Source of the DNA: Paenibacillus alginolyticus DSM 5050 = NBRC 15375
GTDB taxonomy: Bacteria > Bacillota > Bacilli > Paenibacillales > NBRC-103111
Length of the DNA stretch: 42,072 nt
Direction of reading: 5' to 3'
Assembly (NCBI RefSeq): GCF_000422905.1
Contig: NZ_AUGY01000076.1
Location: 1 to 42,072, forward strand
Part shown: in pieces, positions 29,511-38,720 of the stretch
How the letters are laid out: every line of letters begins with the position of its first letter
How positions within the stretch are numbered: the stretch's first letter is position 1
The notes under the pieces: generated by a model
What the model was told of the DNA's origin: nothing
The model's input: the letters and a program-made list of their open reading frames with translations, nothing else
Database searches by the model: none
Made by a program: the position numbers and the translations under genes

Positions 29511-31052
29511 ATGAGTGAAGTAGTCCCTGTTGTTGAACTTAGCAACATTACGAAGCGGTTTCCAGGAATAGTGGCGAATGATGCCATTAGTTTAAAGCTG
29601 ATGAAGGGTGAAATTCATGCCTTGCTTGGCGAAAATGGTGCGGGTAAATCAACACTAATGAACATTGTATTCGGACTTTATCAGCCGGATGAAGGTAATA
29701 TTAAAGTGCAAGGCAAGGAAGTCTTTATTGATAGCCCGAATCGTGCTATCGAGCTTGGCATCGGTATGGTGCATCAGCATTTCAAGCTGATTCAGCCATT
29801 TACCGTGACAGAAAACATCATTTTGGGCATGGAGCCCAAAAAAGGGTCGAAAATCGACTACAAAACAGCGCAAGACAAAGTACGCAAGTTATCGGAGCAA
29901 TATGGTTTGCGTGTGGATCCAAAAGCGAGAATTGAAGATATCTCCGTCGGCATGCAGCAGCGCGTGGAAATATTGAAAACGCTGTATCGCGGCGCCGATA
30001 TACTTATTTTTGATGAACCTACAGCTGTACTAACGCCGCAAGAGATTAGTGAATTGATGGTCATTATGCGCAATCTTGTCAAAGAAGGCAAATCCATCAT
30101 TCTCATTACACATAAGCTGAAAGAAATTATGGAGATTGCCGATACCGTGACAATCATTCGTAGAGGTAAAGTGATTGATTCGTTAGAAATTTCGAAGACG
30201 AATCCACAGATCCTGGCGGAGAAGATGGTTGGGCGCGATGTCTCCTTCAAAGTGAACAAGCAGGATGTGAAGCTTGGAGAACCCGTTCTTCAGGTGCAAG
30301 AACTAGTCGCGCGTAACCAGCAGGGCTTGCCTGCTCTGAAAGGGCTTAACTTTGAGGTGAAAGCCGGAGAAATTCTGGGCATTGCCGGTGTTGATGGCAA
30401 CGGGCAGAGTGAATTAATCGAGGCGTTAACGGGGCTTCGTTCCATTGATAGCGGTCGTGTGCTTCTGATGGGTAGCGATATTACCAACCATACGCCGAGA
30501 GAAATCTCCGAGGCTGGATTGTCGCATATTCCTGAGGACCGGCACAAGCACGGACTCGTGCTCGATTTTACAATGAGCGAGAACATGGTGCTGGAAACGT
30601 ATTTTCATCCTGCGTATAACAAAGCTGGCTTCTTGAATTATGAAGCTATCGATCGCCATGCGGAAGCGTTGATCAAGCAGTTCGACGTTAGAACGCCAAG
30701 TATCTACAATAAAGCGCGATCTTTGTCGGGTGGTAATCAACAAAAGGCGATTATTGCCAGGGAAATATACAAAAATCCTAATCTTCTCATTGCCGCGCAA
30801 CCGACGCGGGGATTGGATGTCGGTGCCATCGAATTCGTGCATCGTCAATTGATCGAGCAGCGGAACAAAGGCAAAGCGGTTCTGTTGATTTCTTTTGAGC
30901 TGGATGAAATTATGAATGTGTCGGATCGCATTGCCGTCATCTATGAAGGACAGATTGTGGGAGAAGTGCTGCCGCAGGAGACGAACGATCAAGAGATTGG
31001 ACTTCTCATGGCTGGCAGTAAGCGCACAGAGAAAGGAGCTGCTCATGAATAA
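29511..31052 (+). CDS. nupO: Nucleoside ABC importer ATPase with two nucleotide-binding domains (NupO-like)
   Basis: A 513-residue tandem ATPase of the sugar/nucleoside (CUT2-type) group. Domain 1 has Walker A GENGAGKST (40-48), a SVGMQQRVEI signature and Walker B ILIFDEP with Glu169. Domain 2 has the usual degenerate Walker A (GVDGNGQSEL), an LSGGNQQKAII signature and LLIAAQPTRGLD, with Gln in place of the catalytic Glu. This asymmetry is normal for the family. Translation starts at 29511 after AGGGTGAT. The 3' end overlaps nupP by 8 nt, indicating translational coupling. Confidence 0.9.
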   Translation: MSEVVPVVELSNITKRFPGIVANDAISLKLMKGEIHALLGENGAGKSTLMNIVFGLYQPDEGNIKVQGKEVFIDSPNRAIELGIGMVHQHFKLIQPFTVTENIILGMEPKKGSKIDYKTAQDKVRKLSEQYGLRVDPKARIEDISVGMQQRVEILKTLYRGADILIFDEPTAVLTPQEISELMVIMRNLVKEGKSIILITHKLKEIMEIADTVTIIRRGKVIDSLEISKTNPQILAEKMVGRDVSFKVNKQDVKLGEPVLQVQELVARNQQGLPALKGLNFEVKAGEILGIAGVDGNGQSELIEALTGLRSIDSGRVLLMGSDITNHTPREISEAGLSHIPEDRHKHGLVLDFTMSENMVLETYFHPAYNKAGFLNYEAIDRHAEALIKQFDVRTPSIYNKARSLSGGNQQKAIIAREIYKNPNLLIAAQPTRGLDVGAIEFVHRQLIEQRNKGKAVLLISFELDEIMNVSDRIAVIYEGQIVGEVLPQETNDQEIGLLMAGSKRTEKGAAHE

Positions 31053-32124
31053 GGTTGCTCGCATTTTTACAAGTGAATCAACGGTGAATCCGATCGTGGC
31101 GATTATACTTGGGCTGTTATTCGGAGCACTCGTGATGCTGGCAGGCGGATATAATCCAATTGCCGCCTATGGAGCGCTATTTTCTCGTATTTTCGGTAAT
31201 GCGTATGATATGGGTGAGGCCATTCGTGCAATTACCCCACTTATTTTAACGGGACTATCCGTTGCATTCGCTTTTCGTACAGGCTTGTTTAATATCGGTG
31301 CCGAAGGGCAATTCGTCATGGGCATGACGGGAGCTACTTTTATCGGTGTCAAAGTGACAGGTCTTCCGTGGATCATTCATGCTCCGTTAGCTGTTATTGT
31401 CGGTGCACTTATTGGTGGACTGTGGGGAGCTATTGCGGGCTATTTGAAAGCAAAGCGCGGAGTTAATGAAGTTATTACAACGATTATGTTGAACTGGATC
31501 GCCTTGTTCCTGTCGAATTATATCATTAATCAATTTCTTCTAGAGCCGAAGCAGCAGCGCTCCTATATGATCCAAGACTCGGCATCTCTGAGCATCACAT
31601 GGCTGTCGGCCATGCTAGATAATGCGAGGATGCACTGGGGTACACTCATTGCGATACTCGCAGCAATTGTATTCTATATCATTTTGTGGAAAACAAAGCA
31701 AGGCTACGAGCTGCGCGCAGTTGGTCATAATATCGATGCCGCGAAATATGCCGGAATGAATGTAAAGAAGAACATTGTTAAAGCAATGTTTATCTCGGGC
31801 GTTTTTGCCGGGCTTGCGGGCGTGTTTGAAGTCCTTGGTGTATTCCATTATCAAGTTGTTTCAGCAGGCTTCCCAGGGTACGGGTTTGATGGGATTGCAG
31901 TATCCCTGCTAGGCGCTAACAACCCAATAGGGATTGTCCTTGGAGCTGCACTGTTCGGTGGACTGTCTTATGGTTCAGCAGGCATGAGTTTCGGTGCGGA
32001 TGTGCCGCCTGAGATTATCCGAATTGTCATCGGTTCGGTTATCTTCTTCGTTGCAACTCAAGGTATCGTTAAATGGGTGCTCATCCCGTTCTATAGTAAA
32101 CGCAAGAAAGAGAGGGCTACGTAA
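31045..32124 (+). CDS. nupP: Nucleoside ABC importer permease (NupP-like)
   Basis: A 359-residue BPD_transp_2-type permease with about nine TM helices. Characteristic segments are AFRTGLFNIGAEGQFVMG, GVNEVITTIMLNWIA and a GYGFDGIAVSLLGANNPIG loop. The ATG at 31045 follows AAAGGAG by 8 nt and overlaps the end of nupO; an upstream open frame is just the shadow of nupO. It should form the membrane channel with NupQ, energised by NupO. Confidence 0.9.
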   Translation: MNKVARIFTSESTVNPIVAIILGLLFGALVMLAGGYNPIAAYGALFSRIFGNAYDMGEAIRAITPLILTGLSVAFAFRTGLFNIGAEGQFVMGMTGATFIGVKVTGLPWIIHAPLAVIVGALIGGLWGAIAGYLKAKRGVNEVITTIMLNWIALFLSNYIINQFLLEPKQQRSYMIQDSASLSITWLSAMLDNARMHWGTLIAILAAIVFYIILWKTKQGYELRAVGHNIDAAKYAGMNVKKNIVKAMFISGVFAGLAGVFEVLGVFHYQVVSAGFPGYGFDGIAVSLLGANNPIGIVLGAALFGGLSYGSAGMSFGADVPPEIIRIVIGSVIFFVATQGIVKWVLIPFYSKRKKERAT

Positions 32125-32125
32125 C

Positions 32126-33109
32126 ATGGACCTGCTCACCATGCTTAACGCGTTTTTCACGAAATTTAGTGAACTGATCAACACGACGCTCGTCTATTCG
32201 ACGGCGCTCATCTTTGGAGCCTTGGGTGGGATTTACTCGGAGCGCTCCGGAGTAGTTAATATCGGGATTGAGGGCCTCATGGTTTCTGGGGCATTTGCTT
32301 CAGCGGTGGGTGCTTATTATGCACAAGAGGCGAATATGGGTATCTGGTCCCCATGGATCGGTTTACTGACTGCCATGCTATTTGCGCTCATTTTCGCTCT
32401 GATTCATGCGGTAGCAACGATTTCCTTCAAAGCCAATCAAGTCATCAGCGGTGTTGTGATTAACTTCTTGGCAGCTGGCGTAACGTTGTATTTGGTCAAA
32501 GTGCTGTTCAATGGTGCTGGTCAAACCGAAACGTTAAAAGAAGTGTTTTCCAAATGGGAAATACCGATTTTGTCCAAAATACCGTATATCGGATATGCCT
32601 TCTTCAATGCCTATCCGACAACTTACATTGCATTGATTCTCGTCGCAATTACTTACTATGTGCTGTTCAAGACACCATTCGGTTTGCGTCTTCGTTCCGT
32701 TGGGGAACACCCGAGTGCCGCGGATACCGTAGGGGTTAAAGTAAAGCGTATTCGATACACCGCTGTATTGATTAGCGGTCTTTTAGGCGGACTTGGCGGG
32801 GCGACCATTACACTCACGACAACAAGTGCCTTCTCGCACAACACGATCTCAGGTCAAGGGTTTATAGCGATGGCCGCGATGATTTTCGGTAAATGGCATC
32901 CAGTTGGCGCGCTGGGCGCAGCAGTCTTCTTCGGAATGGCGCAGGCGCTCAACAACTTCATGCGTTTGTTCGAATTCTCGAAAAATATTCCGCAGGAATT
33001 CCTCTACATGCTGCCATATGTACTGACAATTTTAGTACTGGCAGGCGCAGTAGGCCGGGCTAAAGCTCCATCAGCCCTTGGTGAACCTTACGATCCAGGT
33101 AAGCGATAA
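32126..33109 (+). CDS. nupQ: Nucleoside ABC importer permease (NupQ-like)
   Basis: A 327-residue permease of the same superfamily as its upstream neighbour and the second half of the channel. It shows SERSGVVNIGIEGLMVSGAF, KANQVISGVVINFLA and GQGFIAMAAMIFGKWHPVGA, typical of the NupQ/YufQ type. The ATG lies 1 nt after the nupP stop codon, so the genes are coupled. The in-frame extension upstream to 31994 lies within nupP and is discounted. A terminator closes the operon. Confidence 0.9.
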   Translation: MDLLTMLNAFFTKFSELINTTLVYSTALIFGALGGIYSERSGVVNIGIEGLMVSGAFASAVGAYYAQEANMGIWSPWIGLLTAMLFALIFALIHAVATISFKANQVISGVVINFLAAGVTLYLVKVLFNGAGQTETLKEVFSKWEIPILSKIPYIGYAFFNAYPTTYIALILVAITYYVLFKTPFGLRLRSVGEHPSAADTVGVKVKRIRYTAVLISGLLGGLGGATITLTTTSAFSHNTISGQGFIAMAAMIFGKWHPVGALGAAVFFGMAQALNNFMRLFEFSKNIPQEFLYMLPYVLTILVLAGAVGRAKAPSALGEPYDPGKR

Positions 33110-33116
33110 AATTAAA

Positions 33117-33165
33117 AACATGCATGGCTATGGGAGTAATCCCGCGGCTGTGCATGTTTTTTTTG
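33117..33165 (+). terminator. Terminator of nupNOPQ
   Basis: AACATGCA and TGCATGTT close a hairpin with an inner GGG/CCC stem, followed by TTTTTTTT. Confidence 0.9.
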
Positions 33166-33189
33166 TTACTGTAAATGTCAATAATTACC

Positions 33190-33202
33190 ACACGTGACGT
33201 GT
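33190..33202. promoter_or_regulatory. Palindrome upstream of the chemoreceptor gene
   Basis: ACACGT-G-ACGTGT is a perfect 6-bp palindrome with one central base, 88 nt before the start codon. It could be an operator. No sigma-D type promoter was recognised. Confidence 0.4.
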
Positions 33203-33289
33203 CGGGAAATACAGGGAAAATGTCGAAACATGGCGAAATTCCAATCCACCTAGCTATTTTTCATAAATTAGTTGACTGCGGAAGGAAGA

Positions 33290-35299
33290 ATGCCACAAAT
33301 GTCTGTTTTACGAACCTTGTTAGGAGCCAAGTCGCTCAAGGTGAAAATGACGCTGCTGCTGCTTGCCGTCTCACTTATCCCTCTTTTGATCTCTATGCTT
33401 ATCCTTACCTCTCAATCCTCTTCTGTTGTTGAGTCTGACACCAAAAATCAGCAAATGCATCTTGCGGAGCTTAGTACGAGCGAGATCAATGCCTGGTTGA
33501 ATGGCAAAATTGCTTCGATTCAATCCGTTGTTAAAGCCCATCCAGAGTTCTTGAATGGGAAGTCGAACACGATCTTACCCGTGCTAAAAATTATGGCGGA
33601 GAGCGATCCGGAGGTTTATCGATTTGCCTATATTGATCCGCAAGGCATGTCCATTGACACAGCTGGCGAAAAGCTGGACGCTAACAAATTTGATAATTTT
33701 AAGAAAGCTACTGTGGATAAGAAAGTATCGGTGTCCGAAATCATCAAGGAGGAAAGCAGCGGCAAAAATATTATCATCATCGATGTCCCGCTTGTGGACA
33801 GCAAAGGCGATTTCCGCGGCATCGTGCAATCTTTCCTCTTTCCTGAACAAATACTGTCCATCATCAACCATATCAAATTCGGCGAAACAGGTTACGGCTA
33901 CCTTCTCTCACCAAGCGGTACATATCTCGTTCACCCGAAGAAAACGGGGCAAAAGCTAGAGGAATCATCGACGGCTGAGAAGATGGCTCTTTACAAGAAT
34001 ACGGTATTCAAGGATCAGAGCGGGTATATCCTATATACAGAGCCAGATGGCACATTGAAGTCAGCTGCTTATCAAACCATTGAAGCCACGAGCTGGAAGT
34101 TGATTTTGACTGCCGAGCATTCGGAAGTATTCAAACAGGTGACTCTATTAAAGAAAAATTCAGCCGTTATGCTAGCTGTTTCTGCGCTGGTTGTCATTGT
34201 TATAGCTATGATCGTCTCACAGATGTTGATTCGCCCAATCACGACAATTTCATTCCTCATGCAGCGAGTAGGGCAGGGCGATTTATCCGGCCGTTTGAAG
34301 ACGCATGGAGAGGATGAAATCGCCTCGATGCGCAAGAACATCAATGCGATGCTCGATTCTTTTTCCGCGATGATTTGCAAAATCTCAGAAGCCGTGTCGC
34401 ATACCGCTGCATCTTCCGAGCAGCTCACTGCGATTGCCAGCGAATCGACGAAAGCCTCCGAACATATTACCGCAGCGGTGGGGCAGGTCGTGCAGTGTTC
34501 CGAAGCCAACTACCAGGCATCCGAACAAATTTCGACCGCGATGGGTGAAATGTCATCGGGCGTGCAGAAAATTGCCGAATCGTCCACGAATGTCTCGGAA
34601 ACTGCGCAAAACGTCGTTCAAGAGGTTGGCCGTGGAAACGGTGAAATTCAACAAGCCATTACCCAAATGCGACAGGTCAGTCATGCCGTGGAACATACTG
34701 CCGAACTCGTGCACGGCTTAGAAGAGAAATCCGAGCAAATTCGTCAAATTGTTGGCTTTATATCCGAGATTGCGTCACAAACCAACTTGCTTGCCTTGAA
34801 CGCTTCCATTGAAGCGGCAAGGGCTGGCGAACATGGCAGAGGCTTCGCCGTCGTCGCTAGTGAGGTTAAGAAGTTGGCAGAGCAAACTAGCAGTGCGACC
34901 GTGAACATCACCTCCATTATCGGTGAAACGATCCATGCTACGAAAGAGGCATCAAGCTCGATGCAAGACGGACTCTCAGAGGTTGAGAAAGGCTCGGCAC
35001 TCGTTCAAACGGCTGGGCAAGTGTTTCAATCGATTCTGGCCTCGACCCAGCATGTCAACGACCAAATCCAAGAAGTATCAGCCGCATCAGAGGAAATATC
35101 AGCGGGAACCGAAGAGGTGGCGGCTTCTTCTCAGGAGACAGTCGGTATCGTAAAGCAGGCTATGGATCAACTGCAGGTCATAGCCAAGTCGGCAAGCGGG
35201 CAGCTGCAAGCGATGGAGGAGATCAGCTCCTCTTCCGAATCGCTCAGCGTGTTGGCGGTCGATCTACAGGATCAAATCAACCGTTTCAAGTTGAAGTAA
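33290..35299 (+). CDS. Methyl-accepting chemotaxis protein (Cache-HAMP-MCP)
   Basis: A 669-residue chemoreceptor. TM1 is at about 21-42, followed by an extracellular double-Cache-like sensor (about 45-285, with ADSEVYRFAYIDPQG-type strands and DVPLVDSKGDFRGIV). TM2 is at about 290-312, a HAMP domain at about 313-365 (RPITTISFLMQRVGQGDLSG), and the signalling domain follows with the conserved hairpin tip IASQTNLLALNASIEAARAG and EVKKLAEQTS. The ligand is unknown; Cache sensors often bind amino or organic acids. GGAAGG at 33280-33285 supports the ATG at 33290 over an in-frame TTG at 33272. The gene is monocistronic. Confidence 0.92.
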   Translation: MPQMSVLRTLLGAKSLKVKMTLLLLAVSLIPLLISMLILTSQSSSVVESDTKNQQMHLAELSTSEINAWLNGKIASIQSVVKAHPEFLNGKSNTILPVLKIMAESDPEVYRFAYIDPQGMSIDTAGEKLDANKFDNFKKATVDKKVSVSEIIKEESSGKNIIIIDVPLVDSKGDFRGIVQSFLFPEQILSIINHIKFGETGYGYLLSPSGTYLVHPKKTGQKLEESSTAEKMALYKNTVFKDQSGYILYTEPDGTLKSAAYQTIEATSWKLILTAEHSEVFKQVTLLKKNSAVMLAVSALVVIVIAMIVSQMLIRPITTISFLMQRVGQGDLSGRLKTHGEDEIASMRKNINAMLDSFSAMICKISEAVSHTAASSEQLTAIASESTKASEHITAAVGQVVQCSEANYQASEQISTAMGEMSSGVQKIAESSTNVSETAQNVVQEVGRGNGEIQQAITQMRQVSHAVEHTAELVHGLEEKSEQIRQIVGFISEIASQTNLLALNASIEAARAGEHGRGFAVVASEVKKLAEQTSSATVNITSIIGETIHATKEASSSMQDGLSEVEKGSALVQTAGQVFQSILASTQHVNDQIQEVSAASEEISAGTEEVAASSQETVGIVKQAMDQLQVIAKSASGQLQAMEEISSSSESLSVLAVDLQDQINRFKLK

Positions 35300-35381
35300 C
35301 GTACTGCGGCCAGGCACGATTTCGTAGGTGTTTCCCAAGCGGATTCGAATGCGAAGTAATCGCATGAAACCAATACGGTTT

Positions 35382-35411
35382 AAAAAGCTTGGCGAATCCG
35401 CCAAGCTTTTT
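35382..35411. terminator. Bidirectional terminator between chemoreceptor and SDR genes
   Basis: AAAAAGCTTGGCG-AATC-CGCCAAGCTTTTT is a perfect 13-bp symmetrical hairpin placed between convergent genes. Confidence 0.93.
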
Positions 35412-35418
35412 AGTCTTT

Positions 35419-36183
35419 TTATATATGAGACCCGCCGCTGGCATCAATCAATTGCCCCGTTATCCAGCGGCTGTCCGAAGAGGCAAGAAAGGCGGCGATA
35501 TCGGCCACATCTTCCGGCTGCCCCCATCTGTTAAAAGGGGAGAGACCGGCAGCGAATTTCTGCCCACCCGGATCCTGCAATGTTCCGGCATTCATATCGG
35601 TATCGATGATACCGGGTAAGATGGCGTTTACCGTAATGCTGCGATTCCCAAGATGCTGAGCTAAGACGAAGGTGAGTGTGTTGAGCGCACCTTTCGAAAT
35701 GCTGTAGCCCAGAAAATTTGGGAAAGCCAAACGGGTAACAGCCGAAGAAATATTGATGATGCGGCCCTCATCTCTCAGGCGAGGTAATGCTTGTTGGATG
35801 AGAAATAGAGGTGCTTTGACATTGAGGCTCAGAACTTCGTCAAAAGATTGTTCCGTCGTCTCCTCGATGGTTCCACCTTGCCCAATTCCGGCATTATTAA
35901 CAAGAATATCAAACTGATTGCCACCAGTGTGCTTCTCGAGGGCTTCGTCCAAGCCCGCATATAAATCGTGAACGCCGTTTACGATATTCAAGTCCGCACC
36001 GAGTGTAAGGGCGGATCCGCCTTTATGCTGAATCTCACGAACCACTTCCTCTGCAGCATCGTAATTCTTTCCATAATGTACGACGACAATGGCCCCATCC
36101 TGCGCTAGACGCAGAGCAATCCCTCGTCCAATCCCCCGGCTTGCACCTGTTACTAAAGCGATTTTACCTTTCAGCATGCTCAT
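35419..36183 (-). CDS. SDR family oxidoreductase (FabG-like)
   Basis: A 254-residue classical short-chain dehydrogenase. The cofactor motif is TGASRGIGRG near residue 12, NNAG follows DILV, and the catalytic Ser-Tyr-Lys is visible in NISSAVTRLAFPNFLGYSISK. The C-terminal part GQPEDVADIAAFLASSDSRWITGQ is typical. The sequence resembles 3-oxoacyl-ACP reductase-like enzymes and sugar or secondary-alcohol dehydrogenases; the substrate is unknown. AAGGAG is 8 nt before the chosen ATG at 36183; the longer frame to 36264 has no comparable site. The gene is a single unit, convergent with the chemoreceptor gene. Confidence 0.88.
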   Translation of the reverse strand: MSMLKGKIALVTGASRGIGRGIALRLAQDGAIVVVHYGKNYDAAEEVVREIQHKGGSALTLGADLNIVNGVHDLYAGLDEALEKHTGGNQFDILVNNAGIGQGGTIEETTEQSFDEVLSLNVKAPLFLIQQALPRLRDEGRIINISSAVTRLAFPNFLGYSISKGALNTLTFVLAQHLGNRSITVNAILPGIIDTDMNAGTLQDPGGQKFAAGLSPFNRWGQPEDVADIAAFLASSDSRWITGQLIDASGGSHI

Positions 36184-36448
36184 ATCCTCATCTCCTTCAA
36201 TGTATTCATGTCTAGTTTTATCACAGAGTGACATTCGAAATGTTGCTCTCTCATTCGCAGACACGACAAGAAGACGCCATTCGTAAGTATACTTTTACGA
36301 TCGAAATGGGTAGATTTAGGATTGGGATTGAGGAGTACTGATATTACCAGTACCCCTGTATGAGCATGCTTCAGGAGCTGTTTGAAGGATATTATTCAAT
36401 GCTTGCGAAGTGGCGAATCGTTGACTTGAGACAGATGGGACGTTAATA

Positions 36449-37306
36449 TCAAAGGGATTTGATTTGATTCCGGTACTCGCTTGGCGAGACGCCGTACCAA
36501 CGTCGGAATTGCTTAGAGAAGTAAAGAGGATCGTAGAAACCGACGGATGATGCGATCTGTTCGATGGTTAGTTCCAGCCGTTCTCGAAGCAGCAGGCGAG
36601 CTTTATCCACACGCAGTTTCAGAAGAAACGTGACGGGTGTTACCTTGGTATGACGCTTGAACATGCGCGATAAATACGCACGGTTATAACCCAAACTCTC
36701 GGCCATCAGCTCAATAGTGATAGGCTCGGCGTATTGGGTGGACAGGTAGTGAATCGCTTGCTGCACGATGCGGTCACTCTCGGCTTCCGTGACCATACCA
36801 GCCAATGTGGAAGCTGACAATGTTTCACAGTATTCACCGAGTAACAAATGTAGGTATCCGATGGACTTTAGCTGTGCGTTCGCTTTTTTGGCTCTTAATG
36901 CTTGCTGGATATGGCGAAAAAGCACAGGGATATGGCGGTTGCGCTTGGTATGAATAATGGGCTGCAGGGGATTCACTCCTGTAGAGCTGACTAACGCCGC
37001 GGCCTGCGTACCCGTAAAAGCGATCCAGCAATAATGCCAAGGATCTGTCTCATCGGAGACATAGCTGATGAGCTGTTCAGGCTCGATGACGAAGCTGTCA
37101 CCGGCGCCAAGCTCGTACTCTTCGCCTTGCGAAGAGAATACCCCTTTCCCCGATATCACATAGTGAATCAGATAGTAGTCGTATACTTTGGGGCCTAACC
37201 GATGCTCAGGCTTCGTCTGGCTCTCACCCGCAAACAACACAGTTAATTCACTTACTTGGGAAGGCAGTGGATTCGAAACAACGTAATAGCTCTCCGACTT
37301 TGTCAT
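36449..37306 (-). CDS. AraC family transcriptional regulator
   Basis: A 285-residue regulator with an N-terminal cupin/AraC ligand-binding domain (about 15-165, LIHYVISGKGVFSSQGEEYELGAGD split over a beta-barrel) and a C-terminal double HTH (about 185-283, MAESLGYNRAYLSRMFKRHT and IASSVGFYDPLYFSKQFRRW). It resembles sugar-responsive regulators such as MsmR/RafR. It is divergent from galKET with a 230-nt intergenic region holding a clear palindrome, so it is the natural candidate for galactose or galactoside control of those genes. The ribosome binding site is weak. Its ligand is not known from sequence. Confidence 0.88.
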   Translation of the reverse strand: MTKSESYYVVSNPLPSQVSELTVLFAGESQTKPEHRLGPKVYDYYLIHYVISGKGVFSSQGEEYELGAGDSFVIEPEQLISYVSDETDPWHYCWIAFTGTQAAALVSSTGVNPLQPIIHTKRNRHIPVLFRHIQQALRAKKANAQLKSIGYLHLLLGEYCETLSASTLAGMVTEAESDRIVQQAIHYLSTQYAEPITIELMAESLGYNRAYLSRMFKRHTKVTPVTFLLKLRVDKARLLLRERLELTIEQIASSVGFYDPLYFSKQFRRWYGVSPSEYRNQIKSL

Positions 37307-37386
37307 GCCTACTTTTCATCTCCGATCGACACATCTTCATTTAGCTTCACTTTATCATAAATCTAACCACAGTTGCGAATGCGAGA

Positions 37387-37449
37387 TCACATTTTTCCAT
37401 GTGAAAATAACATGCCTCCATAGCCAATCCTACGTTCTTCTCGTATACT
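37387..37449 (+). promoter_or_regulatory. galKET promoter region with operator palindrome
   Basis: TATACT (37444-37449) is a good -10 without a recognisable -35, as in activator-dependent promoters. Upstream, TCACAT-TTTTCC-ATGTGA (37387-37404) is a perfect inverted repeat centred about 60 nt before the expected transcription start, a suitable place for an activator. A third half-site-like CATG follows at 37411-37414. Confidence 0.6.
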
Positions 37450-37537
37450 GAAGTTACAAGACACCAAGCATAAACGACTCCGTCATCCTCAGATGACGAG
37501 CGAAATCACTTCTAAAACCACTAAAGGCGGTGCCAGA

Positions 37538-38719
37538 ATGGCAGATTTGCAAGCTCTAAAAACCACGTTTATTGAAATTTACGGGAATTCTGCAACGGCA
37601 ATTTCAGCTTTTCATGCTCCAGGTCGGGTAAATTTGATCGGTGAGCACACGGATTACAATGGCGGTTATGTTTTCCCGGCAGCGTTAACGTTCGGAACGA
37701 CTATGATCATTCGTCCAAGACAAGATCGTGTAATTGGATTTGCATCGACAAACCTGGCACTTCGCAAACAAATTTCCATAGATGACTTGTCCTATCAAGA
37801 AGAGGACGACTGGATCAATTATCCAAAAGGGATCTTCGTTCACTTAGCGAAAGCAGGCTTCCCTGTTACACAGGGCTACGATCTTTTGTTCCACGGTGAA
37901 ATCCCGAATGGTGCCGGACTTTCGTCCTCGGCTTCCATTGAAGTCGTTACAGCTTTTGGCTTATTAACACTTGAAAAGTATCCGATTGATACCGTGAAAA
38001 TCGCGCTGCTCGCGCAAAAAACAGAGAACGAATTCGTTGGCGTCAACAGTGGCATCATGGATCAATTCGCTGTAGCCAATGGCAAAAAGGATCATGCCAT
38101 CCTGCTCATGTGCGACACGCTTGAGTATCGCCATGTGCCTTTTCAAAGCGGCAGCTACAAGCTGGTTATTGGGAATACGAACAAACGCAGAGGTCTGATA
38201 GACTCCGCTTACAATGAGAGAAGAAGCCAATGTGAGCAGGCTGTGACCTATTTGCAAAAGCAGTTTCCTTCGATCACTTTGCTCGGTCAACTGAACCTTG
38301 CGCAATTTAATGAATTCAAACATCTAATTCCAGACAAAACCATCCGCCAACGAGCGCAGCATGTTATTGAAGAAATTGACCGTGTTCTCAAATCCATTGA
38401 GGTGCTGGAAGCGAACGACCTCGAATCTTTCGGTAAGCTGATGATCGGGTCCCATGACTCGCTTCGTGATCTTTATGAAGTAACAGGGGTAGAGTTGGAT
38501 ACGATGGTTGCGGCAGCGTTGAAGGTTCCGGGTGTGCTTGGGGCACGTATGACAGGCGCAGGATTCGGCGGATGCACGGTTTCTTTAGTTCATGAGGACA
38601 GTGTACAGACGTTTATCGATCAAGTGGGCAAAGAATATACGGAAAAAACAGGCCTGACACCAAGCTTCTACGTTTGTGATATCGGCAATGGTGTTGAGCA
38701 AGTCGGGGAGGCGATATAA
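37538..38719 (+). CDS. galK: Galactokinase
   Basis: A 393-residue GHMP kinase that phosphorylates galactose at C1, the first step of the Leloir pathway. The galactokinase signature GRVNLIGEHTDYNGGYVFPA is near the N-terminus, the ATP-binding GAGLSSSASIEV in the middle and the third GHMP motif GARMTGAGFGGCTVSL near the C-terminus. AAAGGCGG precedes the ATG at 37538; the longer frame to 37493 is not needed. It is the first gene of galKET, with galE starting 1 nt after its stop codon. Confidence 0.95.
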   Translation: MADLQALKTTFIEIYGNSATAISAFHAPGRVNLIGEHTDYNGGYVFPAALTFGTTMIIRPRQDRVIGFASTNLALRKQISIDDLSYQEEDDWINYPKGIFVHLAKAGFPVTQGYDLLFHGEIPNGAGLSSSASIEVVTAFGLLTLEKYPIDTVKIALLAQKTENEFVGVNSGIMDQFAVANGKKDHAILLMCDTLEYRHVPFQSGSYKLVIGNTNKRRGLIDSAYNERRSQCEQAVTYLQKQFPSITLLGQLNLAQFNEFKHLIPDKTIRQRAQHVIEEIDRVLKSIEVLEANDLESFGKLMIGSHDSLRDLYEVTGVELDTMVAAALKVPGVLGARMTGAGFGGCTVSLVHEDSVQTFIDQVGKEYTEKTGLTPSFYVCDIGNGVEQVGEAI

Positions 38720-38720
38720 A

